Shown piece by piece: positions 55,600-64,000 of a stretch of 64,000 bases of DNA (position 1 is the first letter of the stretch; every line of letters starts with the position of its first letter). The stretch covers positions 16,280,001 through 16,344,000 of the forward strand of contig CM076146.1 of NCBI GenBank assembly GCA_038025085.1, read 5' to 3'. The notes beneath the pieces are model-generated. The model had not been told where the DNA came from and ran no database searches. It saw only the letters and a program-made list of their open reading frames with translations. A program made the translations under genes and the position numbers. Source of the DNA: Tetragonia tetragonoides (taxonomy: Eukaryota > Streptophyta > Magnoliopsida > Caryophyllales > Aizoaceae).

Positions 55600-56744
55600 A
55601 GGAACGTTAAATTCATCTATATTGGCTATGTCATGTAAATTACAATATGAGGGATGTTCGAATTGGAGAAGGGGTAAGAGGCTTATTTATAGGAAATAAG
55701 GATGCACTCAATCAGAAGTTTTGAGTGGTTAGAGTAGTTAAAATGATGGATATCGACAGTATGCGAGTGTCATGACGTTAGTAAACGCTATTGTATGCAA
55801 AAGTAACTGCTCATTTTATCAAACCAAGATTGTAATACTAATAACCATTGACACTATGTAGATGTCACTATTTTAGTAAATTTTAAATTCATAGTTATAT
55901 TTAATTAAATTCATAATAATAATTAATTACAAACAGTTAAAACAAAAAATATATTTAATTTTTAAATAATTAAAACAAAATCTTTATTTGATTAGAAAAC
56001 AGTTAAAAGGAAACCTATTAACAGTATGTACGTGTCAAGGCTATAGTAAACGCCATTGCATGATGAAGTAAGTACTCATCTAATCGAACAAAGATTCATC
56101 AACCGTTATTAACCATCAAATTACATCAACTTATACCATACAATTGAAATCAAAACCCACAATAATAGTCCATATGCAACACAAATATTCGTATTACTTA
56201 CCCATAACATATCAATATTCCTAACATTTGAAACATGTAATAAATAGATAAATATTGCATAACCATGAAATTATTCATATTAAAAACATAACAAGAAATT
56301 AAATTATCCATATTACATATAATCATAAATCATCTATATTAAAAAAAGAACATTATCCATATTACATAATCATAATAACAGATAAAATTATCTATATTAC
56401 ATAGAGGTAATCATAAAACATCCATCTTAAAAACTGAATAATTATCGATATTACATAACCATAAGAATGAAAACAAATGTCATTAACACAAAAGTCTTCT
56501 CTTCTTCAGATCCCAACCACACCATCGCCTTAACCCCTTTGTGCCTAAATAAAGAATACGTTATGCCCATATCAAATGATTTATTAGATTAGATTTGATG
56601 TGTTAGAACATATTAATGGGAAGTAATAATTATCTAGCAACAGCGAAATAAAAGCATAACATTATTAACAAATTACTTGGCAAGATGAAGTTATTAATTA
56701 AGAAGTAAAGAATAGACATTACGATTACCTGCAGCAAGCATTGA
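55600..56744. other. AT-rich spacer with diverged repeats
   Basis: A block with GTAAACGC(T/C)ATTG and GTGTCA recurs near 55765 and 56035. CATATTAAAAACATAAC-like units recur in 56270-56460. No gene. Confidence 0.5.
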
Positions 56745-57024
56745 AAATCATGAAACTCGTTAACAATGACGCTCAAACTGACAAAAGGACTTCACAGAAA
56801 CAATAATCCTCCACACATGCCAACAGGGTCAACAATGAAGGAAGTGTCGAATGGAAGACCTGTTACTATCTCCTCCGCGTTCATATGGGTGACTCTAGTT
56901 TCTATTATAATTACCTTTTCAGGACGATGGAAATGGCATAGTTCTAAGAAGGATTTTCAAACCCAGCCCTACCAATACCTCTAGCATTCCACAACACAAA
57001 CTTGGTTCTAGACTCGAAATCCAT
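56745..57024 (-). pseudogene. LINE ORF2 endonuclease N-terminal fragment
   Basis: The minus strand starts with an ATG at 57024 and reads FVLWNARGIGRAG, then after a frameshift IIETRVTHMNAEEI and GLPFDTSFIVDPVGMCGG. These are the N-terminal motifs of L1-type apurinic endonucleases (the Asn of WNARG and Glu of ETR are catalytic). The fragment ends before the rest of the endonuclease. It comes from a different part of the LINE than the fragments at 2211-4204 and 31387-32190. Confidence 0.8.
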
Positions 57025-58500
57025 AGACTTGTGAAGTTGAGGGAAAAATTCGCGTCTCTCAATTGTCCAAACTTTTGTAAATATATGCGTACCCGGAACT
57101 CACCAATATTCACTCATAGGGACAAACTTGATGCGGTAGTGTCTAGGTTTTGGGATTGTAATATCCCAACCTCTCATTGTAAACAATTTGAACTCACAAT
57201 GCTTTAACATGTTATTAATACAAAACACAACAATCGCATTTGATGAGCTTTACATGTCAACCTCGCAAGGTTGTTGGGTGATTAGAAGACCACGGGGTGG
57301 TAAGAGTGGAAATGGGGTTGGATCTACGACACCGAGGAAATCTTGTGGAACAATATATCGGTTATCCTTTGTGTCTTAGTTTGCAATTTTAGTAATTAAT
57401 TGCTTGAATTTTGAGGTTAATTACCAGTTGAATTAGTGCTAAAATGACAATCACACATCAACTATTGAAGTCCTTTATTGATTTATTATCAATCGTTCAA
57501 AGTCGGCAGAAACTATTAATTGCGGTAAATGTTATTACACAAGACACCTAATGAAAGATCTAATTATTGTGACAACTGCATTACATAGTTTGTGTTATTA
57601 TTTGTACATAATTATAAAATTTATTTTTATTTGTTTGTTTGTTTTTGTTTATATGAACAACAGAAAAAAAAAACTTACTGCAATTTGAGATAAGTTTTAT
57701 AGTATATGTTATACATATATTCACAGGTGCATCTCTACAAACCTAAAGCAAAAGAAGAAGTAGCTCGACCAAAAAAGTCACTTTTAATATTAATAATGTT
57801 CGTCGTTGAGAATTTTTTTTTTAATTTTATTTAGCACAAAAATTTGTTTAAGACGATTTTATTGTAGCTTTTGGTGAGATGAGGGTCACTTTTTAGTGAA
57901 ACAAGAGTCACCGCTCATAATAAGTGACCCCGACATTTCTAAATAATTACCCCATTTTTCCGTTAATTGGTCTTACACAAGAATTGCACTTTATTTAGAA
58001 GTATCACTTTTTGCGGCAAAGGGAAAAAGACAAATAAAAAACAGATCAAATAAAAAACAGATCAAACGAAAGCGAATAGCTACTTCAAAAGCTGGCCCGA
58101 AGGCTTTAAAATCCGGTTTGAATTCGGCTGCAACTCCAATATTATTCGGTCAAAATTCCTTCGGTTTAGACCAGAATTTTAATGGCTTAACTTCAAACAA
58201 TTATATTTCCAAAGAAAACAGAAATATAATATTAAGGTTTTTTATTCCATGGCCGGCCCAAACGTAAATTTCCCAGTTTGGTTCGAATACCGTTCGATCT
58301 TAGGACAAAAGATGGCTCCAAGTGGGGTTAGCCCGTTCCATGACGCGGCATGTCTTTTTTCTGACATGACTCAAGTACAAAGCAATCTTGAGGTAGGCCA
58401 TGCAGGCCTTAAGCCAGACTCATGCAAGGATCTTGGACACATCACAAATCCCGCTGGTCATAGGTAAGACATGACAGATGACTGCCTCTAACGCACGATG
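57025..58500. other. Spacer, no gene recognised
   Basis: 57121-57380 may be LINE leader or ORF1 remnant on the minus strand. The block at 57860-57930, with GTCACT and AATAAGTGACC, is related to that at 25330-25490. Nothing else can be supported. Confidence 0.45.
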
Positions 58501-58509
58501 GTTGGTACG

Positions 58510-58851
58510 AGCATGACAAATTGACCCGACCCCATAATCCGACTCGAATCGACCCGTTTTTTCAGGGTTCTGACATTGGTTCTTCAACCCGAAACCCAAA
58601 ATGACCCGAACCCAATTAACTCGATATTTCTTTAGCCAACCCGTTCACCCAATTAACTCGAAAAGTACAACAATTTGTAATATATAAACCAAATGTTCGA
58701 CCGAAGACTTCTGAAGTATCCTAAAAATCATTTTATTAACTTTTTCTCTACCTCTTTGTTTTTTTAATATGGGAAATATTGCTTAACTACGCTAATATGG
58801 AAGAAATGATATAGTAGAACTTATCAAATACTTAAGGCAAATATAAACAAT

Positions 58852-58930
<79 letters not shown>

Positions 58931-59080
58931 GGGTGAACAGATGATAAAAGAAAAAAATATAAATGGGTCACTCGTGGGTCAGAATCGAGTATTCTCAACC
59001 CGAAGCCAAAATAACCCGATCTCCTAATGACCCTAACTTAATTTAATCCGACCCGATCGACCCAATTGACAGGTATAGCT
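58510..59080. repeat. ACCCGA-rich MITE-like repeat with central TA microsatellite
   Basis: The left end ACAAATTGACCCGACC and the right end GACCCAATTGACAGG are inverted in part. The interior repeats AACCCGAA and CGACCCG. A TA array (58855-58927) lies in the middle. Confidence 0.5.
58855..58927. repeat. (TA)n microsatellite
   Basis: Perfect TA array. The Tyr/Ile frame over it is an artefact. Confidence 0.97.
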
Positions 59081-59669
59081 AATACACAGTCCGGAGCCAT
59101 CCTTATTATGGACCGGCTTTTCGTCATGGTTATTAAAATTATTTCAATAACCCCGTAAAGAAAAACAACAGAAATAAAGTTTAACTTGCCATTGCCAATT
59201 GGGAAAAAAACTAAAAAACAAACAAAATGAAGCAAAACAAAACAAAAACCTATCTCATTGCTTTCATTTTCATTATACTTTCATTTGCCACCCCAAAAAA
59301 TTGGAATCTAGGCTTCCTCCCTTATTCTCTTTCTCTTTCTCTCTCTCTCTCATCTCCCTTCCATTTCCATATCATTCCCATGTTTTCAATAAAATTCACA
59401 GAAACCCACTAACCCCCTCTCACCCAATACCCCACCATGTGCTTCTTCTTTTCTTTGTCTTTCTCTCTCCACCACACCCTCCCTCAACTCTGTCATTTTC
59501 ATTCTTCTTGTTATTAATAATACAATTAATAATAATAATGGCAGAAACCACAACCACAACAACAACAACAACCCTTTTAAGGGACCCACCATCTCCACCA
59601 CCTCATATTGCCACCATCATGGTTGACGTCACCACCCTTCCTGTAAGCCTCCACCATGTCATAGTTGAC

Positions 59670-60334
59670 TGTTGGAACAAGCCCAACATAGTTCGAGAGG
59701 TCTCGGGATGACGGGACAAGTTCGCAAAGTTAAAGGAGGAAAAATGGAGAACACATGGTCATGCAGATTTGGTGGTGTAATATTGCATAGTCGTGCGTAG
59801 CTGACAGCAAGGGGTTGTCAACGCCGCACGACCGGGCAACTTTGTGGGGGAAAATCTGCACGACCAATCGGTCCCAGCTGTGAGTCAAATGACGGTTTGG
59901 TTTTGTTTACTTTTGGGACAATTTCTCCCATTATCTTTTGGGGATCTTTTAGGATATTGGGCTTTCTAATGGAATGTAATTACCTATTTGATTAGGATAA
60001 TATCTAGGTGTTATTGTGTAATTAGGAAACTAGTATCCTAAAATATGTATTCCTTAGTCTAGTGGTTTTAGGGTCAGGAATACGTTGCCTATATAAGGAG
60101 AGTTATAGGCTTAGGGTTAGACATCTCATTGTGTGTGCTTGAGCCTTGGGTTGGTGTGCTTAAGCTTAGAGGGAAAACACTAGGGATCTTGTATTGCTTA
60201 GTTGAGGATTAACAAGTAATACTATTGAGGCGTGTATGATTCAACCTCAATGTTAAGATACATTGTGTCTATTTCATTGCTTTATTATTGATTGGTTTAA
60301 TTCTCTCTTTATATTTTCTCTATAAACCCCAACA
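59670..60334 (+). repeat. 5' LTR of the gag-protease Copia element
   Basis: 665 bases, TGTTGGAACAAGCC at the start and AACCCCAACA at the end. Confidence 0.92.
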
Positions 60335-60427
60335 ATTGGTATCGAAGCACGGGTTCGAATAGACGGAAAAGGTTTACGGAGCAAAGTTCGAGATGGAGTT
60401 ATTCAATGGGAAGAACAACTTTTCGTT

Positions 60428-60982
60428 TTGGCAAGCATGATCAAGGATATACTAATTCAACAAGGTGCAACCAGTACAACCTGGTTGGCAAAGGTAGACG
60501 ATGCAAAGTGGAAGGATATGAAGCTTCGTGCAACTAGTACGACCTGGTTGGCTCTTGAGCCCGATATCAAGTACAACGTTCTTTCAGAGACGAGTCCGAA
60601 GGCTTTACGGGATAAACTTTTGAGTATGTATGCCTCAAAGTCTATTGCTAACAAATTGTTCTTGAAGAAGGATCTTTTCTCTCTCGACTTGATGGAGGAT
60701 AATGTGTTACAAGATCATCTAAACAAGTTCAATGGCTTGATCACCCGTTTAGCAAGTTTGGATGTAAAGATTGAAGAGGAAGACAAGGAAATCCTATTGT
60801 TGGCATCTCTTCCTAAGAAGTACAAACCGATAATTACGAGTTTACTTGTTGGGAAGACGACCCTTCCCTTGGATGAGTCCGTAGTCGCTTTGCCCGAGGC
60901 GGAGAAATTGATGACGCAAAGCGGGATCTACTTCAGATGGGATGGGTTTAGTGGTGGAAACTCGCTCCAAGTGGAAAGGTAA
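60428..60982 (+). pseudogene. Copia gag (UBN2 type), frameshifted at its start
   Basis: The natural start is the ATG at 60393 (MELFNGKNNFSFWQ), but a stop follows and the frame continues one register away from 60428. The core has LYNVLSET-like YNVLSETSPKALRDKLLSMY, LKKDLFSLDLMEDNVLQDHL and LLASLPKKYKPI, standard for Copia gag. A short internal duplication (GCAACCAGTACAACCTGGTTGG near 60466 and again near 60528) gives two TSTTWLA repeats. The gag would form the particle. Confidence 0.85.
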
Positions 60983-61271
60983 GAAGAAGGTGAACCCTAA
61001 CATCAAGTATTTCTATTGTGATGAGGTTGCACACATTCAAATGAAGTGCCCGAAATACAAAGAAGACTTGATGGCAATGAAGAACAAGGGTAAGGGCGTC
61101 GTTGCTACAACGGTGGGTAGTGATGATGATTCAGATGATGGAGATATTTATATGGTGGAGGAGGAAAGACCATCCAATGATGCATGGTTCGTGGACTCGG
61201 GGAGTTCGCAACATATTTGTTCGAGGAAGGAATGGTTCACATCGTATGAGCATGTAACCTCAAGACGGTAA
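60942..61271 (+). pseudogene. Copia zinc knuckle and protease start
   Basis: It contains FYCDEVAHIQMKCP, a CCHC knuckle whose first Cys has become Tyr, then an acidic linker and WFVDSGSSQHIC, the protease active site (DSG intact). The frame ends at 61271, where a frameshift separates it from the following ORF. Confidence 0.82.
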
Positions 61272-61351
61272 CATTACCTAATTGGAAAGAGGTAAAGGTT
61301 CACGGGATTGGTGAGGTAAAGATCAAGACACTTGATGGAAGGATTCGAAAA

Positions 61352-61555
61352 TTGGGAGAGGTAAGGTACATTGCGAATATTGATCGAAATCTTATATCTT
61401 TAGGTAAGTTGGATGGCAAGGGTTGTGTCACTCAACTCAAAGGCGAGATTTTGGAGATAATCAACGAGAAGGGGTCGGTGATTTTCAAAGCAAGGAAGAC
61501 AAAGACGAATCTTTTTGTGCTAGAGGGAGGAAGCATGGAAGGGAGCTCGATTTAA
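61352..61555 (+). pseudogene. Copia post-protease segment
   Basis: It reads VRYIANIDRNLISLGKL and GEILEIINEKGSVIFKA, the region normally between protease and integrase. It stops at 61555 and the 3' LTR follows after about 75 bases, which shows that integrase and RT were removed. Confidence 0.8.
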
Positions 61556-61631
61556 GATGAGGCATCATCATCGAAGGGACGATGTTTGGAAGATGATCAA
61601 GTTGAAAGTGAGTTGGGCTTGAGAGAAGGAT

Positions 61632-63426
61632 TGTTGGAATAAGCCCAACATAGTTCGAAAGGTCGCGGGGATGACGGGACAAGTTCGCAATGCTAAAGGA
61701 GGAAAAGTGTAGAACACATGGTCATGCAGATTTGGTGGTGTAATGTTGCATGGTCATGCGGAGCTGGTAGCAAGGGGTTGTCAACACAGCACGACCGGGC
61801 AACTTTGTGGGGGAAAATCTGCACAACCATGCGGTCCCAGCCGTAAGTCAAACGACGGTTTGGTTTTGTTTACTTTTGGGAGATTTTCTCCCATTATCTT
61901 TTGGGGATCTTTTAGGATATTATGGGGATTTTCTATTGGCATGTAATTACCTATTTGAGTAGGGTAATATCTAGGTGTATTGTGTAACTAGGAAACTAGT
62001 ATCATAACAGATGTATTCCTTAGTCTAGTGGTTTTAGGGTTAGGAATACTTTGCCTATATAAGTAGAGTTATAGGCTTAGGGTTTGACATCTCATTGTGT
62101 GTACTTGAGCCTTGGGTTGGTGTGCTTAAGCTTAGAGGGGAAACACTAGGGATATTGTATTTTCTTAGTTGAGGATTAACAAGTAATACTGTTGAGAGGT
62201 GGAGGATTCAACCTCCACGTTAAAATAATTTGTGTCTATTTCATTGCTTTACTATGGAAAATTTTCATTTTGGTACCCTGAGGTATTGCATAATAGTTAG
62301 TGACCTGTGATTTTCATACCCCCACTTTGATTATATGAGATACTAGAAATTGTTTCACTTAGGTGTTTTCCGTTAAAGTCTGTTAAAATTTCTGTTAGTT
62401 TGCCTATTTTATTTTCTCTCTTGCCATTTTCAGATTACTCTCTCTCCTACCCTTCCACCCACCAACCACGACCATGACCACCACCACCATAACCAACCTC
62501 CTCCCTCTTCCCTCCACCTCTCTCTCTCTTTCTCTCTTCTTCCACCCACCAACCCACCACCACCACCACCACCACCACCACCCACTGAACACACCTTCTC
62601 AAATCTGTCACTTTCAACATCTTCATCCTCATTCTTGAGTGCCCTCAACATTCTACCAATTTGTTCAACTCTTTCCCTAAAATTTGCCATTATTTTCCTC
62701 TCATGGTTACCACTTACCAGTGTTTCGAATTTTTGATCCCACACCACCCTCCAAACACCTTCTGCCATCATGAGAAGTTCTGTTATCATTCTTTGTCAAT
62801 CTCATGTTTTTGATTGACTTAACTAGATCTGGTTCCTCTTTACACAAACCCCATCAATTCCAGAAATTGAACTATCTCTTTGGTAAAAGCACAAAAATTA
62901 AAATCGAAACCAAAACCAATTTCTAAAATTCAGTCAATAAAGCAAAGATAACACAACAGATCCATGGAGTAGGTGGTGGTGGTAGGTTTCGTGGGTTGGT
63001 GGTGGTGGTGGATTTTCGTGGGCGGTGGAGTTTTGTGGGTGGTGGTGGTGGGTTTCGTGGGTTTCATGGGTTGCGGTGGTGAATTGACAGGTGGAGAAAG
63101 AGAGAGATGGAGGGGAGATGGAGGAGGTTGGTTATGGACTTATGGTGGTTGTGGCGGTGGTGACGGTGGTGGTGGAAAGATAAGAGAGAATAATCTGAAA
63201 ATGAGAGGAGAGAATAATTTAGGCAAATTAGCGGATATTTTTAGCAGACTTAATGGAAAACACCTAAGTGAAACTATTTTTAATATCTCGGATCACCAAA
63301 GTGAGAATATGAAAAATACAACTCACTAAATAACTATTATGCAATACCTCAGGCCACCAAAATAAAAATTTCCCCATTAATTGATTGGTTTAATTCTCTC
63401 TTTATATTTTCGCTATAACCCCAACA
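61632..63426 (+). repeat. 3' LTR of the gag-protease Copia element, interrupted
   Basis: Matches 59670-60334 up to TTTCATTGCTTTA at about 62252 and again from TTGATTGGTTTAATTC at about 63381. The middle is the Mutator-like element. Confidence 0.9.
62257..63374. mobile_element. Mutator-like element with long inverted repeats, in the 3' LTR
   Basis: The ends GGAAAATTTTCATTTTGG and the inverted AAAATAAAAATTTCC begin arms that stay inverted copies for roughly 190-260 bases, including CCTCTCTC/GAGAGAGG and CCACC/GGTGG arrays. A 9-base duplication cannot be recognised because the flank is repetitive. No transposase. The arms' GGT and CCA arrays give false Trp- and Gly-rich frames. Confidence 0.75.
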
Positions 63427-63731
63427 CTGACATCATCAGAATATCAGCCACTGGTGGTTTCAACGATTTCTTCAAAACTGATTGCACTGCTCTTGGCCGT
63501 CGGATTTCTCTATTATCTCATATTGTTGAAGAGATCAGAGACTTCAAGATTGATTCTCAGCCGTTGGATTATGAATATGATAATGATAATGATAATGATA
63601 ATGATGATGGGTTTCAATTTTAATCTTCTTCTTCATCGTCTTCGTCTAGTTCGTGTTTTTTCAATTTGCTTTATGTTCTTCAAGATGCAAAACGCCTCCT
63701 TTTAGCTGCTGCTAGCTTCAATCCTAATGAA

Positions 63732-64000
63732 GTAAGTGTAGATGTAGATCTGACTGAATTTTTATGTTGTTGGATTGAAATAATGAGATGGGTAATTCAC
63801 ATTTTGAGCTCATTTTTGTTGATTTTGTGATAGGTCATTGGAGTTTCTGGTGCATTTTAAGCTGATTTAGTTGGTTTCTGAGATATGGGTGTTGTGTACT
63901 TTTTGCTTAATTTTCGTGTTGTGGTGAGATGGGTAATTGGTAATATGGTGCATTTTGAGCTAATTTAATGGTTGGGTGCTCTGTACTATTTGCTTGATTG
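63732..64000 (+). other. Start of the first intron of the PUB-like gene
   Basis: AT-rich sequence after donor GTAAGTG. A block with GATGGGTAATT and GTGCATTTT is repeated near 63787 and 63927. No exon seen before the window ends. Confidence 0.6.

Larger units (their letters stand above)
59670..63426 (+). mobile_element. Copia retrotransposon with gag and protease only
   Basis: LTRs 59670-60334 and 61632-63426 (the latter enlarged by a Mutator-like insertion) begin TGTTGGAA and end CCCCAACA. The duplication is TTGAC (59665-59669) against CTGAC (63427-63431). The primer-binding site ATTGGTATCGAAGC starts at 60335, and a purine-rich GAGAGAAGGA precedes the 3' LTR. The 1.3 kb interior encodes gag, a zinc knuckle and the protease region but no integrase, RT or RNase H. 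It is therefore non-autonomous. Confidence 0.9.
59538..63731 (+). pseudogene. U-box E3 ubiquitin ligase (PUB10/PUB11 type), first exon split by a retrotransposon
   Basis: Codons from 59538 (ATG) to 59669 and from 63432 to 63731 belong together. Removing 59670-63431 (the Copia element plus one copy of the target duplication) gives HHVIVDIIRISATGG in a single frame. The product has a Thr-rich start, then the UND region before a U-box: FFKTDCTALGRRISLLSHIV and EEIRD, later LQDAKRLLLAA. Donor GTAAGT follows codon NE at 63731. The U-box and ARM repeats would lie beyond the window. Two lesions exist: the insertion after codon 44 and an in-frame TAA at 63621-63623 just before a Ser run. A CT-rich leader (59320-59370) precedes the ATG. 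PUB proteins ubiquitinate signalling components. The family call rests on the UND-like motifs and the Ser run. Confidence 0.72.

Noticed and set aside
62404..63329. Trp- and Gly-rich frames
   Set aside because: Come from CCA/GGT arrays in the arms of the Mutator-like element.

Overview
This is nuclear DNA from a flowering plant, probably a eudicot. The evidence is AT-rich spacer, GT-AG introns of several kb, and dense plant transposable elements (Stowaway, Harbinger-like MITEs, CACTA, Mutator-like, hAT, Helitron, L1-type LINE and Copia). The CAGTTCAGTT-rich MITEs made me think of Caryophyllales, but that is only an impression. No bacterial, organellar or viral gene was seen.

Three plant genes can be read with confidence. 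(1) Positions 1-15818, plus strand, hold the 3' part of an LPR1/LPR2-type multicopper oxidase. Its last three coding exons (1-96, 5568-6148, 15765-15818) join in frame across introns of about 5.5 and 9.6 kb. The introns are packed with nested transposons: a Mutator-like element, a LINE and a Stowaway inside a MITE, two inverted copies of one CACTA element, a solo LTR and others. (2) Positions 24638-36000, plus strand, hold all nine exons of a DUF3326-family gene of about 420 codons with a plausible transit peptide. All splice phases fit, but exon 2 lacks one base and exon 4 has an in-frame TGA. Intron 2 hosts a Helitron that itself hosts two small LTR retrotransposons. (3) Positions 59538-63731, plus strand, hold the first exon of a U-box E3 ligase of the PUB10/PUB11 type. 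It is split after codon 44 by a Copia element whose 3' LTR was in turn hit by a Mutator-like element. Removing the insert restores the reading frame exactly, but a later in-frame TAA remains.

Between these are degenerate genes: a FAR1-related fragment followed by B3-domain exons (47445-49971), an unidentified minus-strand ORF (55175-55546), and a possible three-exon small-protein gene inside a Helitron (36739-38616).

Other mobile DNA includes a nearly complete but broken Copia element (40206-45176), solo LTRs at 19643-20752 and 50933-55092, a pogo/Lemi1-like remnant (45644-46377), LINE fragments at 31387-32190 and 56745-57024, and several TA microsatellites. The layout is a gene-poor region where real genes are stretched, split or eroded by successive insertions. 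The relative order of many insertions can be read from nesting and target-site duplications (TSDs).
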